A stretch of DNA of 64,000 bases from Nocardioides sp. BGMRC 2183 (GTDB taxonomy: Bacteria > Actinomycetota > Actinomycetes > Propionibacteriales > Nocardioidaceae), in NCBI GenBank assembly GCA_008123405.1, contig VSSA01000002.1, positions 186,001 through 250,000 on the forward strand. Direction: 5' to 3'. A program made the position numbers and the translations under genes. Below, in pieces: positions 25,340 to 33,220 of the stretch. Under the pieces are notes generated by a model. The model made no database searches, was not told where the DNA came from, and saw only the letters and a list, made by a program, of their open reading frames with translations. The stretch's first letter is position 1; each line of letters begins with the position of its first letter.

Positions 25340-26212
25340 ATGCGTCTTCGTCGCCTGGTCCCCGCCCTCGCCGCCACCGGGCTGCTCGTCACTGCCGCCG
25401 CGTGCACCGCTCCCGTCGAAGAGGCCGAGGACACCACCGGCGAGACCGCCGAGGCCGGCGCCTGCGCGGTCGAGGACCTGCCGTTGAAGAACGACGGCGT
25501 GCTCACCGTCGGCACCGATACCCCGGCCTACGAGCCGTGGTTCGTCGACAACGACCCCACCAACGGCGAAGGCTTCGAGTCAGCGGTGGCCTATGCGATT
25601 GCCGACGAGCTGGGCTTCGGTGCCGACCAGGTCGAATGGGTCACCGTGGGCTTCAACAGCCTCTTCAAGCCCGGTGACACCGAGTTCGACTTCGACATCA
25701 ACCAGATCTCGATCACCGAGGAGCGCGCCAAGGTGGTCGACTTCTCCGACGGCTACTACTCCGCCGCGCAGGCGGTGATCGCCCTCGAGGGCAGCCCGGC
25801 GGCCGAGGCCACCAGCCTGGACGACCTCAAGGAGCTCAAGCTCGGCGCCCAGACCGGGACCACCTCGCTGACCGCCATCCGCGACGGCATCCAGCCCACC
25901 CAGGAGCCGGCTGTCTTCGACGACACCAACGTCGCGAAGCAGGCGATGGAGAACGGTCAGGTCGACGCGATCCTGGCCGACCTGCCCACCGCGTTCTACA
26001 TCAGCGCAGTGGAGATCGAGGGCAGCACGCTCGTCGGCCAGTTCCAGTACGACGGAGCCGAGGCCGAGGAGTTCGGACTGCTCTTCGAGAAGGGCAGTGA
26101 GCTGGTGCCCTGCGTCAACCAGGCGTTGGCCGCTCTCGAGGAGGACGGCACCCTCGCCGAGATCGAGCAGGAGTGGCTGGCCGACGTGGTCGACGTGCCG
26201 GCGCTCGACTGA
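25340..26212 (+). CDS. ABC transporter substrate-binding lipoprotein, family 3 (polar amino acids)
   Basis: The 290-residue protein has a signal peptide with lipobox TAAAC (C22) and then a solute-binding family 3 domain (LTVGTDTPAYEPWF near 58, DFSDGYY, GAQTGTTSLTAI). It should capture a polar amino acid or similar compound outside the membrane and deliver it to the permease encoded next. The frame is open upstream, but the lipoprotein signal fixes the ATG at 25340; a -10 box TACGAT lies eight bases before it. The PadR operators lie about 60 bp upstream and could also affect this promoter. It is the first gene of a three-gene transporter operon. Confidence 0.9.
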   Translation: MRLRRLVPALAATGLLVTAAACTAPVEEAEDTTGETAEAGACAVEDLPLKNDGVLTVGTDTPAYEPWFVDNDPTNGEGFESAVAYAIADELGFGADQVEWVTVGFNSLFKPGDTEFDFDINQISITEERAKVVDFSDGYYSAAQAVIALEGSPAAEATSLDDLKELKLGAQTGTTSLTAIRDGIQPTQEPAVFDDTNVAKQAMENGQVDAILADLPTAFYISAVEIEGSTLVGQFQYDGAEAEEFGLLFEKGSELVPCVNQALAALEEDGTLAEIEQEWLADVVDVPALD

Positions 26213-26236
26213 TCGCCCCACGACGTCCGCCGAGCA

Positions 26237-27112
26237 GTGACCGACCCCGCCGCTGTGCCTGACGCAGCGCCCTGGACGCCGAGCCCGCGCGAGCTGGAGC
26301 GCCGCCGGGTCCGTCGTCGTCTGCGTGTGCGCCGGATCCTGATCGCCTCGGTCGCGACGCTCCTCGCGGTCCTGGCGTTGGTCGCCGCGATCGTGCTCTC
26401 CCCGGGGTGGGAGCGGGTGCAGGTCACGTTCTTCGATCCCGAGCACGCGCGGGAGTCGTTCCCGGCGTTGGTCGATGGGTTCTGGATCAACGTCAAGATG
26501 TTCCTCATCGCCGAGCCGATCATCTTGGTGATCGGGCTCGCGCTGGCGTTGGTCCGGCAGTCCCGGTCGCCGTGGTTCGTCCCGCTGCGTGCCGCGGCGG
26601 TGCTCTACACCGACGTCGTCCGCGGCATCCCGACGCTGCTGCTCGTCTTCCTCTTCGTCTTCGGCATCCCGGGTCTGCAGCTGCAGGGCGTCACCAACGA
26701 CCCGTTCTTCTGGGCCACTGTCGCGCTCGTGGTCTCCTACTCCGCCTATGTCGGCGAGGTGTTCCGCTCCGGCATCGAGGCGGTGCACCCCTCCCAGCTC
26801 GCCAGTGCCGATGCGCTCGGTCTCAGCCGGGGGCAGACGATGCGCTACGTCGTGGTGCCGCAGGCGGTGCGCCGCGTCGTACCGCCCCTGCTCAACGACT
26901 TCGTCTCGTTGCAGAAGGACACCGCCCTGGTCGCGTCGGTGTCGATCTTCGACGCGCTCTTCTCCGCGCGGGACTACGCCAACTACAACTTCAATTTCAC
27001 GCCGTATGTGGTGGTCGCGCTCTTCTTCGTCGCGATCACCATCCCGCTCGCCCGTCTCTGTGACTGGCTGGCCCGCAGGGTGACCCGACGCGAGCAGGCG
27101 GGTGCGCTGTGA
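26237..27112 (+). CDS. Amino-acid ABC transporter permease (HisM/GlnP type)
   Basis: The 291-residue inner-membrane protein has an extended basic cytoplasmic N-terminus (about 1-32), one long transmembrane helix near 33-55 and a family core of about five helices. The EAA loop that contacts the ATPase is visible (ADALGLSRGQTMRYVVVPQA, about 191-210). The GTG start lies 25 bases after the binding-protein stop and the gene overlaps the ATPase start. One permease gene means the channel is a homodimer. Confidence 0.9.
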   Translation: MTDPAAVPDAAPWTPSPRELERRRVRRRLRVRRILIASVATLLAVLALVAAIVLSPGWERVQVTFFDPEHARESFPALVDGFWINVKMFLIAEPIILVIGLALALVRQSRSPWFVPLRAAAVLYTDVVRGIPTLLLVFLFVFGIPGLQLQGVTNDPFFWATVALVVSYSAYVGEVFRSGIEAVHPSQLASADALGLSRGQTMRYVVVPQAVRRVVPPLLNDFVSLQKDTALVASVSIFDALFSARDYANYNFNFTPYVVVALFFVAITIPLARLCDWLARRVTRREQAGAL

Positions 27113-27861
27113 GGTCCGCGATCGACATCCCGCTGCTGCAGGCCACCGGCCTACGCAAGACGTACGGCGACCGCGTGGTCCTCGATGACATCGACCTGAC
27201 CGTCACCGAAGGTGATGTGGTCTGCCTGATCGGGTCCTCGGGCTCGGGCAAGTCGACCCTGCTGCGCTGCATCGACCTGCTCGAGCAGCTCGACGACGGC
27301 TCGATCTTCTTCCAGGGCCTGGAGGTCTCCGATCCCGTGGTCGACCTGCGCGCGGTGCGTAGCGAGATCGGGATGGTCTTCCAGGCCTACAACCTCTTCC
27401 CGCACCTGAGCGTGCTCGACAACTGCACCCTCGCTCCGCGGAAGGTGCACGGGGTCGGCCGGCGCGAGGCCAAGCAGCGTGCCACCGAGCTGCTGGAGCG
27501 GTTCGGGCTCGCCGAGCACCTGCGCAAGCACCCGGACCGGCTCTCGGGCGGTCAGCAGCAGCGGGTCGCCCTGGTCCGAGCGTTGTGCACCCGTCCCCGG
27601 CTGCTGCTCCTGGACGAGATCACCGCCGCGCTCGACCCGGAGCTGACCGGTGAGGTCCTCGACGCGGTCCGCGGCCTCGCCGACTCCGGCACCACGATGA
27701 TCATCGCCACCCACGAGATCGGCTTCGCCCGGGAGGTGGCCTCCGACGTGGTCTTCCTCGAGCACGGCCGGATCGTGGAGCAGGGTCCACCGGAGCGGGT
27801 GCTCGTTGACCCGACCGAGCCTCGGACGCGAGAGTTCCTGGCGCGGGTGCTGCCCGGCTGA
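27109..27861 (+). CDS. Amino-acid ABC transporter ATP-binding protein
   Basis: The 250-residue nucleotide-binding subunit has Walker A GSSGSGKST at 42-50, Q-loop in VFQAYNLFPHL, signature LSGGQQQR at 145-152, Walker B LLLLDE at 165-170 and the switch His in ATHEIGFA. It is of the GlnQ/HisP type. Walker B is followed by ITAALDPE where EPTSALDPE is normal; the catalytic Glu is kept. The GTG start overlaps the permease stop, so it is translationally coupled. It ends the operon; an inverted-repeat element follows. Confidence 0.9.
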   Translation: MRSAIDIPLLQATGLRKTYGDRVVLDDIDLTVTEGDVVCLIGSSGSGKSTLLRCIDLLEQLDDGSIFFQGLEVSDPVVDLRAVRSEIGMVFQAYNLFPHLSVLDNCTLAPRKVHGVGRREAKQRATELLERFGLAEHLRKHPDRLSGGQQQRVALVRALCTRPRLLLLDEITAALDPELTGEVLDAVRGLADSGTTMIIATHEIGFAREVASDVVFLEHGRIVEQGPPERVLVDPTEPRTREFLARVLPG

Positions 27862-27909
27862 GCGACCCACCGGTGGTTGAGGTGCGAGCGGAGCGAGCTC
27901 CGAAACCCT

Positions 27910-28072
27910 CAGCCTCGATCCGTGGATGGCCGCCTACTGCGCGGCCCCACAGCGGCGCGCTCGCGGCGTTGCAGCCGCTCAACAGTGCAACCAGACTGCT
28001 GTCGCGTCTGCGCCTTGCGATCACACCCCTGCGGTGCCGCTCGCGACGGCGCACATCCACGGATCGAGGCTG
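27910..28072. repeat. 163-bp element with perfect 19-bp terminal inverted repeats
   Basis: CAGCCTCGATCCGTGGATG at 27910-27928 is the exact reverse complement of 28054-28072. Flanking bases remain partly complementary for about ten more bases on each side (AACCCTCAG against AACCTCACAG). The 125-bp centre is G/C-rich, has no ORF that I can support and shows partial self-complementarity. It fills the gap between the ATPase and coiled-coil genes. It could be a small miniature element or a large terminator. Confidence 0.7.
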
Positions 28073-28083
28073 TGAGGTTCCGC

Positions 28084-28593
28084 TCAGGCTGCCGGATGAC
28101 GCAGCAGATGTGCCTTGATGATCTTCAGATCGTCCTCGACGACGCCCAACCTGTGGTCGATCGAGTCGAAGCGCACACCGATCACTTCGACGAGGTGGTC
28201 GTGTTTGGAGTCGTGCTTCTGGTCCAGGTGGTCGACCGTGGTGTCGAGTCCGTTCGCGAGGGCGTCGATCTTGGTGTCGAGGCGCTCTTCGACCCCGTCG
28301 ATCTTGGCGTCGAGCCTCTGCCCGACGGCGTCGATCTTCGCGTCGAGCCTGCTCTCGACCCCGTCGATCTTCGCGTCGAGCCTGCTCTCGACCCCGTCGA
28401 TCTTCGCGTCGAGCCTCTGTCCGACGGCGTCGATCTTGACGTCGAGGCGGCTCTCGACCCCGTCGACCTTGGAATCGAGCGCGTCGATCTTGGCACCGAG
28501 CGAGGACGTCACTGAGTGCGTCAGGTAGCGCATGCTGGCGAACATGATCGCGCTGAACACCGCGAGCAGCGTCCAGATCTGTGGGTCGTTCAC
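28084..28593 (-). CDS. Membrane-anchored 11-residue-repeat coiled-coil protein
   Basis: The 169-residue protein begins with a single transmembrane helix (about 6-24). Residues about 33-130 are nine successive 11-residue repeats near the consensus KIDGVESRLDA (or KIDAVGQRLDA), followed by a less regular helical tail. Hendecads form long right-handed or nearly straight coiled coils, so the protein is probably a rod projecting from the inner membrane face. The 33-bp DNA repeats underlying it are very similar, so copy number may vary. GGAGG eight bases before the GTG at 28593 sets the start; earlier GTGs are in frame. No known function; similar short proteins are often called DUF-type or structural. 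Confidence 0.75.
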   Translation of the reverse strand: MNDPQIWTLLAVFSAIMFASMRYLTHSVTSSLGAKIDALDSKVDGVESRLDVKIDAVGQRLDAKIDGVESRLDAKIDGVESRLDAKIDAVGQRLDAKIDGVEERLDTKIDALANGLDTTVDHLDQKHDSKHDHLVEVIGVRFDSIDHRLGVVEDDLKIIKAHLLRHPAA

Positions 28594-28689
28594 CAAGTCC
28601 ACCTCCACAGTGTGCCTCCGACCCGTCGATCGTGTCACTCGCCCGGGCTCACCGCCACGCCTTGCCGTCGCCCCTGTGGAGGGGCGCGC

Positions 28690-29817
28690 TCACACCCGCA
28701 TCGCCAAGCCACTGACAGCGGTCGCCCCGGCCGCCAGTGCCGACGCGATGAGCGTTGGCACCAGGCCGACCACCCCGCTGACTGTCAGCCCCAGCAGCGC
28801 CGTGGTGCAGGCGATGCCGACGATGCGGCTGCGTCGGGAGGCGGCGGCGCTGGCGCATGCGATCGCGAGTGCGCGGACGACGCGCTCGACGTCGAGGTCG
28901 ATCATCTCGATCCCGCTCGCGCCCGGTGAGGAGGTATCGCCCGCGACCCGGATCGCGACATCGGCCGCGCCCAGCGGCTCGTGGTGGCTACCGGTGTAGG
29001 CGACGACGCGGCCGCGCTCGCGGGTCTCCTCGACCAGCCGGCCGTGCTTCTCGGGTGCGCTGTCGGAGTGCCAGGAGTCGATGCCGCAGGTCTGCGCCAG
29101 GTGCTCGGTGTTGGCGGCATTGTCGTCGGAGACCAGGACCGGCTCGAGTCCGCCGTCGCGCAAGGCCGCGACCGACGCCTCGGCGCGGGGGCGGACCTCG
29201 TCGGCGACGGTGACGTAGCCCAGCGGGCGGCCGTCCACCTTGACCGCGACCTGCGTGCCGATCCCCGGTCGCTCCGCGACGCCGACCCAGTGTGGGAGCC
29301 CGTACTGGACCGGGTGCCGATCGACGGATCCGGTCGTGCCGAGACCCTCGACGTGTTCGACCCCGCTGACCCGACCGCGGGTCGACAGCCGAGCCAACGC
29401 GCGACCGATCGGATCGCCCGCCGCGTGCCCCAGGGCACCGGCGAACCAGCGCAGATTCTGTTCGTGGCCGGCGTCGACCGGGTCGACTGCGGAGGCCTTG
29501 AGCTCGCCGGTCGTCACCGTGCCCCATCTGTCGAGCATCACCAGGTCGACCCGCGCCGCGCGATCGAGGACCGCGCGATCGGAGAACCGGATCTCTGCAC
29601 CACCGCTGCGGCGCGCACCCCACCAGCCGAGGGGGCAGAGCGCCACCAGGAGCACTGGCAGGCAGGCGGCCAGCGCCGCACCGCTCAGGTTGATGGTGTC
29701 GGTGGTGCCCCACCGGAGGGCGCCGACGGCCGACGCAACGACGACCGCGAGGGGGGCCGCGATGAGGGTGAGGGGAGAGGTGCTGGCTCGAGGGAGCATT
29801 CGGGCCGGTTCGCTCAT
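28690..29817 (-). CDS. Degenerate heavy-metal P-type ATPase-like protein (pseudo-ATPase)
   Basis: The 375-residue protein aligns with the C-terminal half of P1B ATPases but lacks the metal domain and most membrane helices. A hydrophobic pair (about 16-64) ends in CPL where CPC is expected. DKTGT has become DRWGT at 96-100 (Asp kept, Lys lost); the HP motif reads DP at 135-136; TGDN reads SDDN at 230-233; the hinge GDGxND reads GSHHEP at 276-281. A C-terminal helix pair (about 330-372) remains. All length and frame are preserved, so it is a conserved pseudoenzyme, not a decaying gene. The ATG overlaps the stop of the PucR regulator (ATGA). A role as membrane sensor partner of that regulator is inference. 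Confidence 0.75.
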   Translation of the reverse strand: MSEPARMLPRASTSPLTLIAAPLAVVVASAVGALRWGTTDTINLSGAALAACLPVLLVALCPLGWWGARRSGGAEIRFSDRAVLDRAARVDLVMLDRWGTVTTGELKASAVDPVDAGHEQNLRWFAGALGHAAGDPIGRALARLSTRGRVSGVEHVEGLGTTGSVDRHPVQYGLPHWVGVAERPGIGTQVAVKVDGRPLGYVTVADEVRPRAEASVAALRDGGLEPVLVSDDNAANTEHLAQTCGIDSWHSDSAPEKHGRLVEETRERGRVVAYTGSHHEPLGAADVAIRVAGDTSSPGASGIEMIDLDVERVVRALAIACASAAASRRSRIVGIACTTALLGLTVSGVVGLVPTLIASALAAGATAVSGLAMRV

Positions 29818-31049
29818 CCACCCTCCCGGTAGCGCTCGAAGTCGCTCTGGTCGCCGGCGAGCCAGAGCGGGACGCTGGCTCTGAGAAGGAGCGTCATCTG
29901 GACGACGAACTCCGGGTCGTGGAGCGAGTCGCCGAAGAGCTCGTTGATCCGGCGCCAGCGATAGCGGACGGTCTGCGGATGGACGCCGAGGCGTACCGCG
30001 ATCTGGGGCGCGCTCTCGCGAGTCTCGAGCCAGACCAGCAGCGTCTCGGAGAGGATCTCGCGCGAGTTCTGCGTCTCCTCGAAGAGGGGCTGGAGCAGCT
30101 CTTGGGCCAACTGGCGGCGCATCACCGGCTCGGCGTGCAGCCAGATCTCGGTCCGGTAGGCCGCACAGTCGACCACCGGACGGGCCGGGATCACACCCTT
30201 GCGCACCAATGACAGCGCCCGTTGCGCCCAGCGGTACGCCGACGGCGCGTCCCGCCGTTCGACCGGCCAGCAGACAGCGAGGCGAGCGTCGGGCACCTGG
30301 GCGCGCACCGCCTCGACTGCGCCGTCGGCATGGGCCCCTTCGGTGACCATGGCGACCCGGTCGCGGATAGTGCCGCACAGCACGGCGGTGGGCAAGTCGT
30401 CCGTGTCGAGCTCCGTGCCCGGTGGCAGCTCGATCGCGCTCACCACGAGGTGGGTGGGGACCGGCCACCCCGCGACCACTGCGGACGGCTCGAGGTCGGC
30501 GACCTCGGCCCCGGCGATCAGGCCGTCGAGCAGCCGCTGACGGGCCAGCCCGGTGTCCTCCTCGCGTGCACGGCTCGCAGCCTCGTGGCCGTGCCGCACC
30601 TGAGCGGCGAGGTGGGCGTTGAAGGAGTCCAGAGCCTCGCGGAGGTCGTCCAGGGCCCCTGGCGAGACCCCGCGGTCGGCAGCGACCACTCGGATCTCGT
30701 CCCAGCATGCCCGTACCGCGACGGTCATCGCGCTGTCGATAGCGGTCAGGTTGTTGCCGGCCTCTGCCTCGCGGAATCCGATCCTCCGGTAGAGGTCGTC
30801 GATGGCCGCCGAGGAGGTCTGCGTCCCGAGTGCATGGTCGAGGAAGTACGACGCGGCAGTGTTGACCGCGGCGTAGATCAGCTGCTGACGCCCCTCCCCG
30901 GGAGTCATCTGCGGCACCGTCGCGCGGATCTCGTCGGTCACCCGCTGTGAGATACGGGGGAGCCGGTTGCGCACCTCGGGCAGGACGAGGCGGGCCGCGT
31001 CAGGTAGTTCCACGGGCATCGCGACGTGAGTCACCGGCTCCTCCCTCAT
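29814..31049 (-). CDS. PucR/CdaR-type helix-turn-helix regulator 1
   Basis: The 411-residue protein has an N-terminal helical RsbRD-like region (about 20-160), a central GGDEF-like CdaR region (about 180-300), and the PucR C-terminal helix-turn-helix (LAVCWPVE near 250, then LGVHPQTVRYRWRRINELFGD near 355-375). It is a DNA-binding regulator of the cytoplasm. It is cotranscribed with the degenerate P-type ATPase through an ATGA overlap. An 18-bp palindrome lies 108 bp upstream of its start; the same palindrome precedes the second PucR gene, a secreted-protein gene and the mce operon. It shares the VVDCAA-EIW block and the HTH with regulator 2. Confidence 0.88.
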   Translation of the reverse strand: MREEPVTHVAMPVELPDAARLVLPEVRNRLPRISQRVTDEIRATVPQMTPGEGRQQLIYAAVNTAASYFLDHALGTQTSSAAIDDLYRRIGFREAEAGNNLTAIDSAMTVAVRACWDEIRVVAADRGVSPGALDDLREALDSFNAHLAAQVRHGHEAASRAREEDTGLARQRLLDGLIAGAEVADLEPSAVVAGWPVPTHLVVSAIELPPGTELDTDDLPTAVLCGTIRDRVAMVTEGAHADGAVEAVRAQVPDARLAVCWPVERRDAPSAYRWAQRALSLVRKGVIPARPVVDCAAYRTEIWLHAEPVMRRQLAQELLQPLFEETQNSREILSETLLVWLETRESAPQIAVRLGVHPQTVRYRWRRINELFGDSLHDPEFVVQMTLLLRASVPLWLAGDQSDFERYREGG

Positions 31050-31157
31050 CGCCGCACTGGCAGCTCTACCCGTGACGGCGTGTCGCGGGTCACAGTGCCA
31101 CGAATCGGCGCCGGAGTCGTCGCTCCTTCACGACGAAGGGTGGGAAAGGGGCGCATC

Positions 31158-31175
31158 TTGTGATCCGCATGACAA
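31158..31175. promoter_or_regulatory. Operator-like palindrome A, TTGTGATCCGCATGACAA
   Basis: This is an 18-bp site with arms TTGTGAT and ATGACAA, one mismatch in seven. It lies 108 bp upstream of PucR regulator 1 (minus strand) and nine bases after the end of the DUF6907 gene. It matches the family TTGTCA-N6-TGACAA found at three other places. The rest of 31050-31183 has no gene. Confidence 0.65.
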
Positions 31176-31183
31176 AAACCGCG

Positions 31184-31516
31184 CTATCGAGGGCTGCTGT
31201 TGGCGAGTTCGCTCATCGCTGCCGCGACCACGGCGGCCGACTCGCGTGACAGCATGAGTCGGGGATGATGCGATTCGGTCGGCTCCACCGCGACCCAGTC
31301 GAAGAGCTCGCCGACGCCACGGCGCAACTGCACCACCAGGTCGAAGCTGGCAACGGACTCCGTCGCCAGCGCCTGGTCGTCGCGAGTGCCGATGACCGGC
31401 ACCAGCGTCGCCTCGCTGGCGTGCACGCGATCCTCGGGATGGTCCACTTCGGTGTGGTCGCGAACGCACCAGGTCGGGCATGGCTCGACCAGCCAACTGG
31501 GTTGCGTGCTGTCCAT
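31184..31516 (-). CDS. DUF6907 small protein
   Basis: The 110-residue protein starts with a CPTWC motif (C13 and C17) followed by H21 and H26 in RDHTEVDH, which could form a zinc site. The remaining domain ends in ESAAVVAAAMSEL. This fits DUF6907, a small actinobacterial family of unknown function, often near regulators. GGAGG six bases before the ATG at 31516 sets the start; the frame runs on to 31741 without coding character. It lies between the two PucR genes, with PucR site A just beyond its 3' end. Confidence 0.75.
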   Translation of the reverse strand: MDSTQPSWLVEPCPTWCVRDHTEVDHPEDRVHASEATLVPVIGTRDDQALATESVASFDLVVQLRRGVGELFDWVAVEPTESHHPRLMLSRESAAVVAAAMSELANSSPR

Positions 31517-31688
31517 GGGCGGCCTCCGATGCCGAGCGGGCGGTGCGACTCTGCGGCGAAGGTAGAACGTGCAGCGACACGACGACCGGTCGTCGCGTCG
31601 TTCTCCACACCCTTCGCCAGCCGCGCGATGGGATTCCCATACCAGTATGGGTCGGCGGCCCACGGTGGCGACACCTGATCGGCTTCGT

Positions 31689-31706
31689 TTGTCACCTAGG
31701 TGACAA
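31689..31706. promoter_or_regulatory. Operator-like palindrome B, TTGTCACCTAGGTGACAA
   Basis: This is a perfect 18-bp palindrome, 121 bp upstream of PucR regulator 2. It is in the 311-bp gap 31517-31827, which also contains a 16-bp palindrome CGACGACCGGTCGTCG (31580-31595) on the DUF6907 side and no gene that I can support. Confidence 0.75.
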
Positions 31707-31827
31707 CTTCTGCCCTCACTTTGCGTCAGATGCAGGCGCACACGCCACCAACGCCCATTTCTGTGGCTTGATCATCGGCGACGGCTGTGCCGATCCCGAG
31801 CGGCGGGGCCATGGGATGGGAGGCGCG

Positions 31828-33057
31828 ATGACGCGTGCGAGCGGGAGAGGTGCGTCCGGGGCGGGCGGTGGAGTGAGGCGCAACGCCTGCGGTCTGGGTG
31901 TGGGACCGGCGCTGGTTGGGGTGCCGGCGCACGTCTGGGAGCAGGTGCGTCCGTTGGCACCGATGATGGCGGAACGGGTCACCGAACGGATCCAGCACGA
32001 GGTCCAGGCGTACGCCGGACCCGGCGAGGGTCGGCGCCACGGTCTGATCCAGGATGCGGTGACAGCGGCGATCCTCGACTTCGCTGAGCTCGCCAGAGGA
32101 AGGGCCCACCATCACGCCGAGGTGGATCGACGGTTTCGCGAGATGGGCTCCGGCCTGGCGATCGAAGGCCACGACCTCGGTCCGGTGCTGGTCGCGTTCC
32201 AGGTGGCCGGCAGCGATCTGTGGCGGGAGATCGGCACCCTGTCGCGCCATCTCGGTCTCACCGGCGACGCGGTGCTGGCCGTCGGCGAGCAGGTCGCCAA
32301 CTACCTGAGGCACCTCGCCGGGCAGCTCGAGATCGGGTTCCGCAGCGCCCGTGTGGCGGTCCGTCGACCGACGATCGGTCTGGTCCGGGCGTTGTTGAGC
32401 CGTCCGATGACCGCAGGTGAGCTGGGCGTGCTCGCTTCCGCCGCCGAATGGGTGGTGCCGGGGTCGGTCGTGGTGATCGTCACCGAGGTCGAGTTGTCAG
32501 AGGCCCTGGGGTCGCGCCTGGCTGAGTGCGGTGTGCTGGCCGCACGTGAGGGCACCTGCACTGTGCTGATCGGCGGCGAGGAGACACGCGATGCCGCGAT
32601 CCGTCTCGTTCTGGGCAGCCAACCGCACAAGCCGGTGGCGGTCACCTGGCCGGTGGAGATCACCGAGGTGCGCCACGCGCACCGATGGGCGCAACGGGCA
32701 CTGAGGCTGCGGCAGGACGGCAGGATCGACGGCAGTCAGCGGGTCGTGGACTGTGCCGCGTTCAAGTTCGAGATCTGGTGGGCTGCTGACGAGTCGCTGG
32801 TGAGCTCGCTGGCGGCCCAGGTGCTGGCACCCCTTCGCGCGGCACGTCCCACCCAGCGACCGGTGCTGGCAGCCACCCTCGAGGGTTGGCTGGCGACCCG
32901 AGGGTCCACGAAGCAGCTCGCGGCCCACTTCAACGTGCATGAGCAGACGGTCCGCAACCACATCCGTCGGCTCCGGGAGCTGTTCGGTGACCGGTTGGAC
33001 GACCCGGATGAGATCCGATTGTTGGTGCTCGCGCTCCGCTCGGTGCGGCCCTCCTGA
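31828..33057 (+). CDS. PucR/CdaR-type helix-turn-helix regulator 2
   Basis: The 409-residue paralogue of regulator 1 has the same layout: N-terminal helical domain (about 30-165), central CdaR-like region, and C-terminal PucR helix-turn-helix (FNVHEQTVRNHIRRLRELFGD near 365-385). The block VVDCAAFKFEIWW matches VVDCAAYRTEIWL of the paralogue. The ATG at 31828 follows GGGAGG; an ATG 12 bases earlier is also in frame, and the open frame to 31480 is not coding-like. Palindromes B and C flank the gene, one before it and one before the next gene, suggesting autoregulation and control of the secreted-protein genes that follow. Confidence 0.85.
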   Translation: MTRASGRGASGAGGGVRRNACGLGVGPALVGVPAHVWEQVRPLAPMMAERVTERIQHEVQAYAGPGEGRRHGLIQDAVTAAILDFAELARGRAHHHAEVDRRFREMGSGLAIEGHDLGPVLVAFQVAGSDLWREIGTLSRHLGLTGDAVLAVGEQVANYLRHLAGQLEIGFRSARVAVRRPTIGLVRALLSRPMTAGELGVLASAAEWVVPGSVVVIVTEVELSEALGSRLAECGVLAAREGTCTVLIGGEETRDAAIRLVLGSQPHKPVAVTWPVEITEVRHAHRWAQRALRLRQDGRIDGSQRVVDCAAFKFEIWWAADESLVSSLAAQVLAPLRAARPTQRPVLAATLEGWLATRGSTKQLAAHFNVHEQTVRNHIRRLRELFGDRLDDPDEIRLLVLALRSVRPS

Positions 33058-33088
33058 GGTGCCACTGACGTGGCGACGGTCACTTTTC

Positions 33089-33106
33089 TTGTCACTTGGT
33101 TGACAA
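33089..33106. promoter_or_regulatory. Operator-like palindrome C, TTGTCACTTGGTTGACAA
   Basis: This site has perfect six-base arms TTGTCA/TGACAA with a six-base centre. It lies 114 bp upstream of the first secreted-protein gene and 31 bp after the PucR 2 stop. It contains a consensus -35 TTGACA at 33100-33105. The downstream flank AAATCTGGGCGA resembles AAATCTGGCGA that follows site D at 38718. Confidence 0.7.
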
Positions 33107-33220
33107 AATCTGGGCGAGTTTGCGGATTCCTGCCGTTCCCACTGCCGCGGAGCGTCCGGATGTGTCTTGATTGCGCCCGTCCCGATCAGGGACGACAGCG
33201 ACACGTCGGACGGGAGCACG

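Noticed and set aside
28180-28500. Regularly spaced 33-bp repeats, considered as a CRISPR array
   Set aside because: The units are directly adjacent, have no variable spacers and encode the in-frame 11-residue repeats of the coiled-coil protein; no cas gene is near.
31072-31257. Short plus-strand ORF between PucR 1 and the DUF6907 gene
   Set aside because: No ribosome site, no recognisable sequence, and it overlaps the end of the DUF6907 gene and operator A.
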